NCBI RefSeq assembly: GCF_019752415.1
Contig: NZ_JAIEME010000066.1
Span: 1-59,490, forward strand
DNA from: Nitrosomonas sp.
Lineage (GTDB): Bacteria > Pseudomonadota > Gammaproteobacteria > Burkholderiales > Nitrosomonadaceae
Reading direction: 5' to 3'
DNA length: 59,490 bases
Each line of letters starts with the position of its first letter. The stretch's first letter is position 1. Both the position numbers and the translations under genes were made by a program. The notes below the pieces were generated by a model. The model saw only the letters and a list, made by a program, of their open reading frames with translations. It ran no database searches and was not told where the DNA came from. This document shows, one piece after another, positions 17,327-27,594 of the stretch.

Positions 17327-19000
17327 GTGGCAACAGTACCCAGTGAATCCAATGCAGCAGCACCACCGACAACGATCCGGTTGGCGCAATTCAATCAATT
17401 GTCTAATCAAAAGAAACTGGGATTGATTCTCTCGGCAGCTGCTGTCATTGCTTTGCTGGTTGGCGCTTTGATGTGGAGTCAGGCGCCGGATTATCGTGTC
17501 CTTTATAACAATGTGTCGGATCAGGATGGTGCAGCCATTATTACTGCGCTACAACAAATGAACGTGCCGTATAAATTCTCCGAAAGCGGTGGTGCCATCT
17601 TGATTCCAGAGAGACAAGTGCATGAAATTCGTTTGAGGTTGGCGGGACAGGGTTTGCCCAAAGGCAGTTTGCCAGGATTTGAGTTAATGGAAAATCAGAA
17701 ATTTGGCTCCAGTCAATTCCTCGAACAAGTTAATTATCAACGAGCGCTTGAAGGTGAATTAGCACGTTCGGTTCAGTCATTATCAGCAGTGCAAAGTGCG
17801 CGAGTGCATTTAGCAATTGCAAAACCATCCGTTTTCTCAAGAGAAAAACAGCAGCCAAGTGTTTCGGTACTACTAAACTTATATCCAGGCAGAGTTTTGG
17901 GTGTTGAGCAGGTTAGTGCGATCGTGCACTTGATGTCGAGCAGCGTACCCAGTTTGTCAGTGAAGAATGTTACTGTCGTGGATCAAAATGGTAATCTGCT
18001 TAGTACCCAAAATGATGGTAAACAGGATTCAAGATTTGATGCCAAACAGTTAGAGTATATACAGGAACTTGAAGAAAATTATATTCGTCGTATCGAAGCT
18101 ATTCTGACGCCTATTACTGGTGCTGCGAATGTGCGTGCTCAGGTTACTGCTGATATGGATTTTTCTCGTATTGAACGTGCCGAGGAAATTTATCGACCTA
18201 ATAATACTGAATCAGAAGCTGCCGCTATTCGTAGCCAACAAACGCTCGAAGCGACCTCCATCGGCGCCAAACTTGATGGGGGAATCCCAGGAGCGCTGAC
18301 AAATCGTCCGCCTGAACCTGCCGCAGCCCCAATTGAAGCGGGAGGAGAAAACAATGAAGAGGGTGATAAGACGCCTCCTATACCGACAGATCAGAAAAAA
18401 GAGTCTACGATTAATTATGAAGTAGATAAAACCGTACAGCATACTCAGCATTCAACTGGCAACATCAAACGATTATCTGCCGCTGTTGTGGTGAATTATC
18501 GCAAAAAAGTAGATGAGAACGGAGAAGTGATTTATGAGCCGTTAACTGCTGATGAGATTAAGGAAATCAATAGTCTCGTCAGGGAAGCTATGGGTTATAG
18601 CGAGAAACGGGGCGATTCGCTGACCGTAACTAATGGTTTATTTACTGCTGATACTGCAACAATATTGGATATCCCACTTTGGAAAGACCCTGATGTCATC
18701 ATGTTGGCGAAGGAAATTGGGAAGCAGCTATTAATTGCAGCCGTTGTTTTATTTTTCTTATTAAAAATTCTACGCCCATTTCTAAAAAGCTTAACCCCAC
18801 CCCCACCCCCGGTAGAGTCTGAGAATCTATCTGGTGAGGCTGAGCTGGATCAATTGTCAGAGCGCGGGGATGGGGCGGCGCTGCAAGCCATTCAGAAATC
18901 AATATTTGATGAGAATCTTAAGAAAGCTAAGCAATTGGCTGTGGATGAGCCTGCTATCGTCGCCAATGTAGTGAAAGAGTGGATATCTAAAAATGGATGA
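17327..19000 (+). CDS. fliF: Flagellar MS-ring protein FliF
   Basis: This 557-residue protein has a first transmembrane helix (LGLILSAAAVIALLVGALMW, about residues 34-53), the periplasmic ring-building motifs (PDYRVLYNNVSDQDGAAIITAL, GSLPGFELMENQKFGSSQFLEQVNYQRALEGELARSV), a Pro/Glu-rich loop near 325-360, and a second helix (LLIAAVVLFFLLKILRPFL). A cytoplasmic tail that contacts FliG ends the protein. It forms the MS-ring platform of the basal body. The GTG start has AGGAG nine bases upstream. It leads the rightward operon and overlaps fliG by 8 bp. Confidence 0.95.
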   Translation: MATVPSESNAAAPPTTIRLAQFNQLSNQKKLGLILSAAAVIALLVGALMWSQAPDYRVLYNNVSDQDGAAIITALQQMNVPYKFSESGGAILIPERQVHEIRLRLAGQGLPKGSLPGFELMENQKFGSSQFLEQVNYQRALEGELARSVQSLSAVQSARVHLAIAKPSVFSREKQQPSVSVLLNLYPGRVLGVEQVSAIVHLMSSSVPSLSVKNVTVVDQNGNLLSTQNDGKQDSRFDAKQLEYIQELEENYIRRIEAILTPITGAANVRAQVTADMDFSRIERAEEIYRPNNTESEAAAIRSQQTLEATSIGAKLDGGIPGALTNRPPEPAAAPIEAGGENNEEGDKTPPIPTDQKKESTINYEVDKTVQHTQHSTGNIKRLSAAVVVNYRKKVDENGEVIYEPLTADEIKEINSLVREAMGYSEKRGDSLTVTNGLFTADTATILDIPLWKDPDVIMLAKEIGKQLLIAAVVLFFLLKILRPFLKSLTPPPPPVESENLSGEAELDQLSERGDGAALQAIQKSIFDENLKKAKQLAVDEPAIVANVVKEWISKNG

Positions 19001-19988
19001 TGAAGGAATTAAGAAAAGCGCAATTTTGCTGATGACTTTGGGTGAGCAAGAAGCAGCATCAGTGATCAAACTGTTGGGGCCAAAGGAAGTGCAAAGATTG
19101 GGTGAAATGATGTCTATGCTGCAGAATATAACGCGTAATGAGATTGAAGACGTTGTGTCAGAATTTTGCAATCAGGCTGAAGGAAAAACCACTTTGGGTC
19201 AGGATTCGGCTGATTATATCCGGAAGGTTTTGACCAGTGCTTTGGGCGATGAAAAAGCCGCCAATCTCATTGATCGGATCTTGCACGGTGGCGATACCAG
19301 CGGTATCGAAGGATTGAAGTGGATGGATGCGCCGTCAGTGGCTGAGCTGATCAAGAATGAGCATCCGCAGATTATTGCTACCATACTGGTTCATCTGGAG
19401 CGTGATCAGGCAAGTGAAGTTTTAAGTTTGTTTACCGAACGGTTGCGTAACGATACGTTATTACGTATCGCTACACTGGATAGTATCCAACCAGATGCGT
19501 TGCGTGAATTAAACGATGTTCTAACCAAGTTGTTATCGGGCAGTAATACTATTCGTAAATCTGCCATGGGCGGAGTACGCGCCGCAGCCGAGATTCTTAA
19601 TTTTGTTCCAACCGCCCAAGAAACCAGTGTCATTGATAATATTAAACAGTACGATGAAGATTTGGCACAAAAAATCATGGATGAAATGTTTGTATTTGAT
19701 AATCTGATTGATATTGATGATCATGGTATTCAATTGCTCCTCAGAGAAGTGCAGTCGGAATCTTTGATTATCGCCTTGAAGGGCGCACAAGAAGAATTGC
19801 GTAAGAAAATTTTCAAGAATATGTCACAACGTGCCGCTGAGGCTCTGCGGGAAGATCTTGAAAGCAAAGGTCCGGTAAGACTCTCCGAAGTGGAAGCGGA
19901 ACAAAAAGAAATTCTTAAGGTTGTGCGTCAGTTGGCTGACGATGGGCAGATTGTGTTGGGTGGGAAAGGTGATGATGGTTTCATTTAG
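18993..19988 (+). CDS. fliG: Flagellar motor switch protein FliG
   Basis: The 331-residue protein covers all three FliG domains: N-terminal (KKSAILLMTLGEQEAASVIKLLGPKEVQRLGEMM), middle with the EHPQ motif (IKNEHPQIIATILVHLERDQASEVL) and C-terminal torque helix (RAAEALREDLESKGPVRLSEVEAEQKEILKVVRQLADDGQI), which has the charged residues that face the stator. It forms the rotor side of the torque interface and binds FliF and FliM. Overlap with fliF by 8 bp implies coupled translation. Confidence 0.95.
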   Translation: MDDEGIKKSAILLMTLGEQEAASVIKLLGPKEVQRLGEMMSMLQNITRNEIEDVVSEFCNQAEGKTTLGQDSADYIRKVLTSALGDEKAANLIDRILHGGDTSGIEGLKWMDAPSVAELIKNEHPQIIATILVHLERDQASEVLSLFTERLRNDTLLRIATLDSIQPDALRELNDVLTKLLSGSNTIRKSAMGGVRAAAEILNFVPTAQETSVIDNIKQYDEDLAQKIMDEMFVFDNLIDIDDHGIQLLLREVQSESLIIALKGAQEELRKKIFKNMSQRAAEALREDLESKGPVRLSEVEAEQKEILKVVRQLADDGQIVLGGKGDDGFI

Positions 19989-20065
19989 TTGATAGATTCT
20001 TCGTTAGTTGAACTAAATTAATAGTTAATTGCGTGCCTGTTTATTACTCAAATTAAGGTTAGTCA

Positions 20066-20764
20066 ATGATCGCAAGTAATTCTTTCTCAAAAGAAAAACT
20101 CAGTGCCTATCAGCGATGGGAGATGAATTCTTTTGAGACACCCGATTTAGCCAGAGAAGCGCAGGCTGAAGCCAGTTTGCAAGTCGATGAACAGCCCCAG
20201 ATTTCTTTACCGGCTGAAGAGGAAGTTGCTGCAATTTTTCAGCGCGCTAAAGAAGAAGGGTATGCAGCAGGATTGCAAGAAGGAAACGCAGTAGGCTACG
20301 CAGAGGGCAGACAAATTGCTGAAATTGAAGTTAAAGCCGAAGTGGCGCGCGTTCAAGCATTGCTATCCAAACTAGACCAAGAGTTGCACGAAATGGATCA
20401 ACAAGTGGCTGATAGTCTTCTAGAACTGGCGGTTACACTTGCCCAAAAGGTGGTTGCTCAGGCATTAAAACTAAAACCTGAGTTGATCATACCTATCGTG
20501 CAAGAAGCTATCCGTAATTTGCCTAATGCGATGCAACATCCTCGTCTTTTTTTGCATCCTGAGGATGCAAAATTGGTACTTGTGCATCTGAATGATCAGT
20601 TAGAACAGGATCACTTGTGTATTCGTGAAGATGAGCAAATCTCCAGAGGAGGGTGCCGTATTGAAGCCAGTGGTAGTGAGATTAACGGAAGCTTGGAAGT
20701 GCGCTGGCAGAGAGTACTATCAACCATTGGTCAGAATGACGGATGGTTTGAGAAGAAAGATTAA
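20066..20764 (+). CDS. fliH: Flagellar export apparatus regulator FliH
   Basis: The 232-residue protein has the FliH layout: a variable N-terminus with the conserved aromatic WEMNSFE segment, a helix with small-residue repeats ([29 protein letters not shown], the GxxxG-like repeat region), and a C-terminal domain ([24 protein letters not shown], then [13 protein letters not shown] and [26 protein letters not shown]). FliH forms a dimer on the FliI ATPase and docks it to the C-ring. It lies 2 bp before fliI. Confidence 0.9.
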   Translation: MIASNSFSKEKLSAYQRWEMNSFETPDLAREAQAEASLQVDEQPQISLPAEEEVAAIFQRAKEEGYAAGLQEGNAVGYAEGRQIAEIEVKAEVARVQALLSKLDQELHEMDQQVADSLLELAVTLAQKVVAQALKLKPELIIPIVQEAIRNLPNAMQHPRLFLHPEDAKLVLVHLNDQLEQDHLCIREDEQISRGGCRIEASGSEINGSLEVRWQRVLSTIGQNDGWFEKKD

Positions 20765-20766
20765 TT

Positions 20767-22173
20767 ATGGCTTTTTTTGAGCAATGGGACGGCTTCTTAA
20801 GAAACTGCACTCAGCTGATTGCCCCGGCAAACCCTTTCTTATTAAGCGGAACAATTACCCGGGTAGCAGGGCTGGTCATAGAAGCAGTGGGACTCAGATT
20901 GGCTGTTGGTAGCAGTTGTACCATTTTTCTATCGAATGGTCATCACGTCTCGGCTGAAGTGGTCGGGTTTTCTGGAGAGCGCTTATTTCTAATGCCATCC
21001 AGTGATGTTTATGGATTGTCGCCGGGTGCGAAAGTCGTTTCTACAGAACTTATTGGTGAATCTCCCCGAATTGGTAATTTTCAACATCCACGAAGACGTG
21101 CAGCAGATCGGGCTAAGCATGTTTCTGTCGGACCTGAGCTGCTTGGTCGTGTTTTAAATGGTGTTGGGGAACCGCTCGATCGTCTTGGCCCCACTCATGC
21201 AGAGCAGAGTGTGCCGCTATACAGCCGTCCTTATAATCCATTAGAACGAATTCCTGTCAGTGAGCCACTCGACGTTGGGGTGCGTGCGATTAACATGTTA
21301 CTGACTGTTGGGCGTGGTCAACGCATGGGATTATTTGCGGGCAGCGGTGTGGGTAAAAGCGTACTGCTTGGCATGATGGCACGCTATACCACCGCTGATG
21401 TGATTGTTGTCGGCTTAATCGGAGAACGGGGACGCGAAGTTAAGGAATTTATAGAAAATATTCTTGGTAAGGAAGGGCTTGCGCGCTCAGTTGTGGTTGC
21501 AGCACCTGCTGACACTTCACCGTTGTTACGTTTGCAAGGCGCAGCCTACGCGACAGCCATTGCCGAATATTTTCGAGATACTGGTAAGCATGTTTTGCTC
21601 ATAATGGATTCATTAACTCGCTATGCCATGGCGCAAAGGGAAATTTCTCTCGCTATCGGCGAGCCGCCTGCTACCAAAGGTTATCCCCCATCAGTATTTG
21701 CTAAATTACCGCAACTAGTGGAGCGTGCCGGTAATGGTAATCATAACAGTGGTTCAATTACGGCCTTTTATACTGTATTGACTGAAGGCGATGATCAGAA
21801 TGATCCTATCGCTGATAGTGCACGCGCCATTCTCGATGGCCATATTGTTTTATCACGAAGATTAGCAGAAGCAGGACATTACCCTGCGATCGATATTGAA
21901 GCATCAATTAGTCGCATCATGACCAGTGTGGTTCCACAGAAACAGGTGGATATGGCGCGGCGATTTAAAAGTTTATGTTCAAGGTATCAACGTAGCCATG
22001 ATTTGATCAGTGTTGGTGCCTATGTTGCGGGGACAGATCCGGAACTGGATCGAGCTATCAGGCTGTATCCCGAATTTGAAAAATTTTTACAGCAGAATAT
22101 GTCTCAGCATGAGAACTTTTCCGATAGCCTTGAAAAACTAACAAAATTGTTTGAAAGTGAAGAAATACGGTAA
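20767..22173 (+). CDS. fliI: Flagellum-specific export ATPase FliI
   Basis: This 468-residue ATPase resembles the F1 beta subunit. It has Walker [16 protein letters not shown] (about residue 192), [16 protein letters not shown], Walker [19 protein letters not shown], and [25 protein letters not shown], all diagnostic for FliI/type III ATPases. It energises substrate unloading at the export gate together with FliH and FliJ. It is 2 bp after fliH and 18 bp before fliJ. Confidence 0.96.
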   Translation: MAFFEQWDGFLRNCTQLIAPANPFLLSGTITRVAGLVIEAVGLRLAVGSSCTIFLSNGHHVSAEVVGFSGERLFLMPSSDVYGLSPGAKVVSTELIGESPRIGNFQHPRRRAADRAKHVSVGPELLGRVLNGVGEPLDRLGPTHAEQSVPLYSRPYNPLERIPVSEPLDVGVRAINMLLTVGRGQRMGLFAGSGVGKSVLLGMMARYTTADVIVVGLIGERGREVKEFIENILGKEGLARSVVVAAPADTSPLLRLQGAAYATAIAEYFRDTGKHVLLIMDSLTRYAMAQREISLAIGEPPATKGYPPSVFAKLPQLVERAGNGNHNSGSITAFYTVLTEGDDQNDPIADSARAILDGHIVLSRRLAEAGHYPAIDIEASISRIMTSVVPQKQVDMARRFKSLCSRYQRSHDLISVGAYVAGTDPELDRAIRLYPEFEKFLQQNMSQHENFSDSLEKLTKLFESEEIR

Positions 22174-22191
22174 TCGAAGACGAAAATCATT

Positions 22192-22650
22192 ATGCCAACC
22201 ACATCATCACTAAAACTGCTTTTGGACCTGGCGCAACAGCGGACTGATTCTGCAGCGAAGAAACTTGGAAAGTTGAATTTGCAACAGCAAGAAGCAGAAA
22301 AAAAATTAAATTTACTTATGCAGTACCGTCATAGTTATCAATCACACTTTCAGAATTCTTCAGCGAAAGGAATTGACCACATTGAATGGCTAAATTTTAT
22401 TGCTTTTATCAATAAACTTGACGCCGCTATCACTGAGCAACAACAAACGGTTTTATATGCGCAAAACAAAAAGATAGAAGGAGGGAATGAATTTTTGTCT
22501 TGCCAGCGCAAATTAAAATCCTACGATACGCTATCGCAGCGTCAACATAGTGAAGAAAATCAGAAACAATCAAAATTGGAGCAAAAAGTGCAAGATGAAT
22601 TTGCATCGAATTCTCTCCATCGGGATTCATTTCTGCGTAAAGGTGATTAG
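22192..22650 (+). CDS. fliJ: Flagellar export chaperone FliJ
   Basis: The 152-residue protein is almost wholly charged helix, as expected for FliJ (antiparallel coiled-coil like the F1 gamma subunit). It starts SLKLLLDLAQQRTDSAAKKLGKLNLQQQEAEKKLNLLMQYR and ends EQKVQDEFASNSLHRDSF. FliJ binds the FliI ring and the FlhA cytoplasmic domain. Sequence identity in this family is low, so position between fliI and fliK carries much of the assignment. Confidence 0.85.
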   Translation: MPTTSSLKLLLDLAQQRTDSAAKKLGKLNLQQQEAEKKLNLLMQYRHSYQSHFQNSSAKGIDHIEWLNFIAFINKLDAAITEQQQTVLYAQNKKIEGGNEFLSCQRKLKSYDTLSQRQHSEENQKQSKLEQKVQDEFASNSLHRDSFLRKGD

Positions 22651-22732
22651 CAACATATCCGGGGATAGTCAAACTGGTATAGAGATTGCTTATTTGCTGG
22701 TGGCATTATTAATTGTATGAGACCCAAAGCTT

Positions 22733-23932
22733 ATGTTAAACATATCAGTTGCACCTCAAATCAAATCTTCAGCTGAAAATCCTGTAGCAATGATCAATTC
22801 CGGTTCAATCGGCTCAAAAGAACCTGCTGCAGAAGAGTTTGGTAAAGTTCTGGAGCGTGAAGTATCTGAAGCAACGGAAAAACAGGAGAAGAACAATGCT
22901 TCTAACACAAAAGAACATTCCGATAGTGCGACGTCTTTAGAAGATACAGTTAAAGACGCGGATCAAGGTAAAGACACCGATACAGCTTCAATTGCAGCCT
23001 CGACTGTGGCAACGACAACGAATGATACAAACAGCTTCATTCAAAATCTGCTTAGCAATACGAGCAGTGCGTACAAAACCGATCAATCATTAAGCGCAAT
23101 GGATTCCGTGTTAAATCCAGATGCGATGACTGCAACCCCGATTTTACCGCTGGCTTGGCTCCAATCAGCTCAGAATGCATTAGCCTCCCAAGACGGTGAA
23201 CAGACTGCAGGTTCAACGATTCCAATTAGCAATCAATTGTTGCAACAAAAGCTTGCACAGTCAAACTTGGTTGCAAGTAGCTCGACTTTTTTATCCAATA
23301 TTGCATGGCAAACATTAGATGCGGCAGATTCTGCCGCTTACGGCAAATTTCTTCCATTTTCTTCAGAGATGAATGAAGCCATCCAGGTTAATATAGGGGA
23401 ATCGATATTTTCAACACATAGCGAAACAATTTCCTCCCAACCATTCAGCCTAAGCAACTCCGCTTCCGGCGTTCCCCTGAATACGACACTACAAGATATC
23501 CATGTTGATCTTCCTGTAGGTCAGCCAAAGTGGGGTGGGGAATTTGCGCAAAAAGTTGTCTGGTTGTCATCTCAGCAAAACCAGGTGGCTGAAATTCGTT
23601 TAAACCCGGCGCATCTTGGACCTGTTGAAGTGACGCTGAGTATTACGCAGGATCAGGCGACAGCGCAGTTTTCGTCTCCTCATTTGGCGGTACGTGAAGC
23701 GATTGAACAAGCATTACCCAGATTAAGAGAAATGATGGCTGAGAATGGTATTACATTGGGGAATGTAATGGTTGGCTCTGATTCATTTCAGCAGGATAAT
23801 AGACAACAGCAAGCCTATCATTCCGCAAAAGATTCTAACAATATGACAGATGCAAGACCAGGGACTGTGGCTCAAATTGAAACAACTGTCGTGCCAAGTC
23901 GGCATCTCGGTATGGTTAATACGTATGCCTGA
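22733..23932 (+). CDS. fliK: Flagellar hook-length control protein FliK
   Basis: The 399-residue protein has a long Ser/Thr/Asn-rich low-complexity N-terminal ruler part, and the conserved FliK C-terminal domain from about residue 260. This includes WLSSQQNQVAEIRLNPAHLGPVEVTLSITQDQATAQFSSPHLAVREAIEQALPRLREMMAENGI, containing the substrate-specificity switch segment LNPxxLGxVEV. It measures hook length and switches export from hook to filament proteins. It lies 82 bp after fliJ and is followed by a 335-bp gap before fliL. Confidence 0.93.
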   Translation: MLNISVAPQIKSSAENPVAMINSGSIGSKEPAAEEFGKVLEREVSEATEKQEKNNASNTKEHSDSATSLEDTVKDADQGKDTDTASIAASTVATTTNDTNSFIQNLLSNTSSAYKTDQSLSAMDSVLNPDAMTATPILPLAWLQSAQNALASQDGEQTAGSTIPISNQLLQQKLAQSNLVASSSTFLSNIAWQTLDAADSAAYGKFLPFSSEMNEAIQVNIGESIFSTHSETISSQPFSLSNSASGVPLNTTLQDIHVDLPVGQPKWGGEFAQKVVWLSSQQNQVAEIRLNPAHLGPVEVTLSITQDQATAQFSSPHLAVREAIEQALPRLREMMAENGITLGNVMVGSDSFQQDNRQQQAYHSAKDSNNMTDARPGTVAQIETTVVPSRHLGMVNTYA

Positions 23933-24267
23933 TGCTCCATAAGATCAGGTTTATTCGATTTTTTGTGAATCTACCTCCTATGCATAATCTGTCACGCTAT
24001 CCGATCTGATGGTGTGGCAGAAAATAGCTTCTCCAGATAACCATATAAACCATTTGTTTTTTTCTGTATTTTTGATTTGGACTGAAACCAAATTAACCGG
24101 CTAGATCATACGAATATTCTTTTAAGAAGAAATTAGCATGCCTACCTGACGAATTCTCTATTAATCTCTGTATCTGGAAATAGTGACATTATTTCATTGT
24201 TATTTGTGATATCAGTTTGCTGCTTCGTCGAAGATAATTGATTTCATCAAATAAGGAGTTGAGAAAA
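23933..24267. other. Spacer between fliK and fliL
   Basis: The 335 bp contain no gene I can support. They are AT-rich and probably hold a second promoter for fliLMNOPQR. A sigma-54-like GG...GC at TGGCAG-AAAATAGC (24017-24030) has the wrong spacing (9 rather than 10 bases), so I do not call it. A strong ribosome site, AAGGAG, lies at 24253-24258 just before fliL. Confidence 0.4.
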
Positions 24268-24756
24268 ATGTCGAAGACTATTGAAGCACCAGCTGCTACA
24301 GAAGGCAAGAAAGGCAAGAAGGGATTGATCATTATCATCTTGATAGCAGTCATCGCTATTGGCGCAGGTGGCGGTGGCACTTGGTATTTTATGAAAATGT
24401 CAGGTGATGAAGATTCTGAGCCTGTAAAACCAAAGGAAAAACCAACCACATTTGTAGATCTTGAAATCTTTACAGTTAATCTTCAGCCGGAAGAAAACAG
24501 TCAATACTTGCAGGTCGGATTAACCGTGAAAACCAAAGAAACTCCTGTTGTAGCGGAGATTAAAAAGCAAATGCCGGCGATTCGCAATCGTATCCTCATG
24601 TTGCTTTCCAGTAAGAAATCGGCAGATATCACAGGTATTGTTGGAAAACAACAGCTGAGTCAGCAGATTGTGGATGAAATCAAACAATCATTGGATACAT
24701 CAGAACTGCAAGAGGATGTGCTGGAAGTATTATTTACATCATTTGTAATCCAGTAA
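24268..24756 (+). CDS. fliL: Flagellar basal body-associated protein FliL
   Basis: The start at 24268 follows AAGGAGTTGAGAAAA and removes 10 implausible residues of the longer frame. The 162-residue protein has a Lys-rich cytoplasmic start, one transmembrane helix (GLIIIILIAVIAIGAGGGGTWYF), and a periplasmic FliL domain (TFVDLEIFTVNLQPEENSQYLQVGLTVKT, then MPAIRNRILMLLSSKKSADI and VLEVLFTSFVIQ). FliL forms rings around stator units and supports torque. It is 7 bp from fliM. Confidence 0.93.
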   Translation: MSKTIEAPAATEGKKGKKGLIIIILIAVIAIGAGGGGTWYFMKMSGDEDSEPVKPKEKPTTFVDLEIFTVNLQPEENSQYLQVGLTVKTKETPVVAEIKKQMPAIRNRILMLLSSKKSADITGIVGKQQLSQQIVDEIKQSLDTSELQEDVLEVLFTSFVIQ

Positions 24757-24763
24757 ACGTCAG

Positions 24764-25741
24764 ATGGCTGAAGATTTTCTCTCACAAGACGAAGTTGATG
24801 CATTACTCAAAGGCGCCACTGGCGAAGTCGATGAGGTGCAGCAGGAAGAAGAGAAAGGGGGGGTTCGATCCTATAACATTGCTACTCAGGAGCGCATTGT
24901 TCGTGGGCGGATGCCTACGTATGAAATCATCAATGAACGATTTGCACGTTTACTGCGTATCGGGTTATTTAATTTCATGCGCCGTACGGTGGATATTGCA
25001 GTTGGTCCCGTTAAAGTTATCAAGTTTAGTGAATTTGTACGTAATCTGGTGGTTCCGACCAATCTCAACTTGGTTCAAATGAGACCCTTACGAGGGACAG
25101 CATTGCTCGTTTTTGATCCTAACCTGATTTTCCTGATTGTGGATAATTTGTTTGGCGGTGATGGCCGATACCATACGAGAGTTGAGGGAAGGGACTTTAC
25201 TCAGACTGAGCAACGTATCATTCGGCGTTTGCTTGATGTGGTATTTGAAGAATATGAAAAATCCTGGAAGTCGGTATACCCGGTTAAATTTGAGTATGTC
25301 AGGTCTGAGATGAACCCTCAATTTGCCACGATTGCGACACCCAATGAGGTGGTTGTTACGGTTACTTTCGATATCGATATGGGTAACCAAGGCGGCGAAT
25401 TGCATGTCTGTATTCCCTATTCAATGATTGAGCCTATTCGAGATACTTTATATAGCGCATTGCAAGGCGATCACCTGGAAGTTGACAAGCGCTGGATCAA
25501 ATTGATGTCAAAACAAGTACAACTTGCTGAAGTTGAATTGATTGCAAATTTAGGGCATACGAAAGTTACGTTTGAACAGATTCTGAGTATGCAAGCGGGA
25601 GATATCATTCCGCTGGAAATTCCTAAAACTATTACCGTAAATGTTGACGGTATACCTGTTATGGATTGTCACTATGGCATCATGAATGGACAGTATGCAC
25701 TTAGGGTCAATGCAATGATTTCCCCATCGGAAACCGAATAA
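24764..25741 (+). CDS. fliM: Flagellar motor switch protein FliM
   Basis: The 325-residue protein begins with the CheY-P-binding peptide in its usual form (DFLSQDEVDALLKGATGE). It continues with the FliM middle domain (QERIVRGRMPTYEIINERFARLLRIGLFNFMRRTVDI, GGDGRYHTRVEGRDFTQTEQRIIRRL) and ends with a SpoA domain (EIPKTITVNVDGIPVMDCHYGIMNGQYALRV). It connects FliG to FliN in the C-ring and receives the chemotaxis signal. Confidence 0.96.
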   Translation: MAEDFLSQDEVDALLKGATGEVDEVQQEEEKGGVRSYNIATQERIVRGRMPTYEIINERFARLLRIGLFNFMRRTVDIAVGPVKVIKFSEFVRNLVVPTNLNLVQMRPLRGTALLVFDPNLIFLIVDNLFGGDGRYHTRVEGRDFTQTEQRIIRRLLDVVFEEYEKSWKSVYPVKFEYVRSEMNPQFATIATPNEVVVTVTFDIDMGNQGGELHVCIPYSMIEPIRDTLYSALQGDHLEVDKRWIKLMSKQVQLAEVELIANLGHTKVTFEQILSMQAGDIIPLEIPKTITVNVDGIPVMDCHYGIMNGQYALRVNAMISPSETE

Positions 25742-25758
25742 CTAATTGGAGATTTGAA

Positions 25759-26301
25759 ATGTCAGAGCCTACAGAAAACGATCAAGCTGAGGCAGATGAC
25801 TGGGCAGCAGCTATGGCGGAACAGGCGGCGGTTTCTCAAAATGACTCTGCAGAAAAAGAAACAGAAGTTGATGACTGGGCTGCTGCGATGGCAGAGCAAG
25901 AAGCATCCGCTCCAAGTCAGTCAGAGAAAGATACATCACATGCGGCAGAGAAAAATAACAATACGATAACTAGTTCGCAAGCTGCAACAACATCGGTTTT
26001 CCAGGAACTCGGAAAAAATGGCGCTGCGAATAATACCCGTCATGATATTGACATGATTCTAGACATCCCCGTGCAGATGACGGTTGAGATGGGTCGCACC
26101 AAGATTGCAATCAAGAACTTGCTGCAACTCGCGCAAGGTTCAGTTGTCGAGCTTGACGGTATGGCCGGGGAACCCATGGATGTTCTGGTCAATGGCTGCC
26201 TGATTGCGCAAGGTGAAGTGGTGGTCGTAAACGATAAGTTCGGTATCCGGTTGACCGACATCATTACACCCAGTGAACGTATTCGTAAACTTAATCGTTA
26301 G
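25759..26301 (+). CDS. fliN: Flagellar motor switch protein FliN, with duplicated N-terminal motif
   Basis: This 180-residue protein is longer than the roughly 137 of enteric FliN. The SpoA domain is complete (LDIPVQMTVEMGRTKIAIKNLLQLAQGSVVELDGMAGEPMDVLVNGCLIAQGEVVVVNDKFGIRLTDIITPSERIRKL). The N-terminal extension contains DDWAAAMAEQ twice (about residues 12-21 and 38-47), separated by a Gln/Ser/Glu linker. The motif normally occurs once and is a likely docking peptide, possibly for FliH. It sits 17 bp after fliM. Confidence 0.95.
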   Translation: MSEPTENDQAEADDWAAAMAEQAAVSQNDSAEKETEVDDWAAAMAEQEASAPSQSEKDTSHAAEKNNNTITSSQAATTSVFQELGKNGAANNTRHDIDMILDIPVQMTVEMGRTKIAIKNLLQLAQGSVVELDGMAGEPMDVLVNGCLIAQGEVVVVNDKFGIRLTDIITPSERIRKLNR

Positions 26302-26308
26302 AGCTGAT

Positions 26309-26740
26309 ATGCCAAGCCGATATCTGATACTTTTGATACCGATATTTCCGTTTACTGTTTGGGCTGAAACAGGGAAGCCAAGTTACGTGCCACCTCCTTC
26401 CGTGATATCAACTGAAAATACATTGCAGATGATGGGGGGATTATTACTGGTGCTGGCGATCATAGGAAGTATTACTTGGTTACTCAAACGCTTCTCGCTG
26501 ATACCAACTGCTGCTGCGGGTGTCGTTAAGGTTGTCGCTGCGACTGGAGTTGGTCAGAGAGAACGGGTGATTGTTGTCGAGATTGATAATACGTGGCTGG
26601 TGCTCGGTGTGGCGCCCGGCCGTGTCAGTAAGCTACATACCATGAATAAGCCTTTAACAGACACACCCACACCAGATACTCCGCCTGTTGAAACATTCGC
26701 TACGCAGCTTAATCAGAGCATAAAAAAAGAAAATGTATAA
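26309..26740 (+). CDS. fliO: Flagellar export protein FliO
   Basis: The ATG at 26309 gives a 143-residue protein with a signal-like N-terminus ([16 protein letters not shown]) and a transmembrane helix ([22 protein letters not shown]). A FliO cytoplasmic domain follows ([42 protein letters not shown]), then a Thr/Pro-rich tail. FliO helps assemble the FliP/Q/R gate. The frame extends 36 bp further upstream into fliN, but the later start keeps the signal peptide at the N-terminus. It overlaps fliP by 8 bp. Confidence 0.88.
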   Translation: MPSRYLILLIPIFPFTVWAETGKPSYVPPPSVISTENTLQMMGGLLLVLAIIGSITWLLKRFSLIPTAAAGVVKVVAATGVGQRERVIVVEIDNTWLVLGVAPGRVSKLHTMNKPLTDTPTPDTPPVETFATQLNQSIKKENV

Positions 26741-27581
26741 AAGCTTTGTATTCTTCATTTATTCATGTTTTCAATTCATATTGATTTGTCATCGGCTCAG
26801 GGCAAGTTTTTGTTGTTGCCTGAGCAGAATTACAAAACGTAATCTGTTTCAGATGGTGTTTATTTTTGTGGGTTTTATCGCGGTGCCCGCATTCGCGCAA
26901 AAATCCGGTTTTCCGGCCTTTACCAGTTCCCCTAATGCCGATGGCAGCGCAACGTATACGTTGAGCCTACAGACACTTTTATTATTGACTTCACTGACAT
27001 TTTTACCTGCGCTGGTATTAATGATGTCAAGTTTCACACGTATCATCATTGTCTTGTCGTTGCTGAGGTTGGCATTGGGCACGCAATCTTCTCCGCCTAA
27101 CCAGGTATTGCTCGGGTTGGCGTTATTCCTAACCTTTTTTATCATGTCACCGGTCATCGATCAGGTCTATACGGAAGCGTACTTACCTTTTTCTGAAGAT
27201 AAAATAAGTATTATGGAGGCGGCTGAGAAAGCAAGTGTGCCGCTGAAATCGTTTATGCTGCACCAGACACGGGAAACAGACCTGGCACTTTTTGTACAAA
27301 TCTCGAACAGTGAAGAACTCGAAAGCCGCGATAAAGTACCGCTGAAAATACTTGTTCCAGCTTATATCACGAGCGAACTAAAAACTGCTTTCCAAATTGG
27401 CTTTGTCGTATTCATTCCATTCTTGATCATTGACCTGGTTGTATCAAGCGTACTAATGGCCATGGGTATGATGATGCTGTCACCGATGATTATTTCGCTT
27501 CCATTTAAATTAATGCTTTTTGTTTTGGTCGATGGCTGGCATCTCATCATCGGTTCATTGACACAAAGCTTCTATACCTGA
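26733..27581 (+). CDS. fliP: Flagellar export gate protein FliP
   Basis: The FliP core is unmistakable: [96 protein letters not shown], and [46 protein letters not shown]. FliP forms the pentameric core of the export gate. The frame from 26733 (overlapping the fliO stop) gives 282 residues with an odd Cys-rich N-terminus. The internal ATG at 26853 gives 242 residues, close to the usual 245, with a short signal peptide ([15 protein letters not shown]). The true start is therefore unsettled. Confidence 0.94.
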   Translation: MYKSFVFFIYSCFQFILICHRLRASFCCCLSRITKRNLFQMVFIFVGFIAVPAFAQKSGFPAFTSSPNADGSATYTLSLQTLLLLTSLTFLPALVLMMSSFTRIIIVLSLLRLALGTQSSPPNQVLLGLALFLTFFIMSPVIDQVYTEAYLPFSEDKISIMEAAEKASVPLKSFMLHQTRETDLALFVQISNSEELESRDKVPLKILVPAYITSELKTAFQIGFVVFIPFLIIDLVVSSVLMAMGMMMLSPMIISLPFKLMLFVLVDGWHLIIGSLTQSFYT

Positions 27582-27594
27582 AAGGAAATAAATT

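Noticed and set aside
24017-24030. Sigma-54 promoter before fliL
   Set aside because: The GG and GC elements are 9 rather than 10 bases apart and the -24 box is imperfect.
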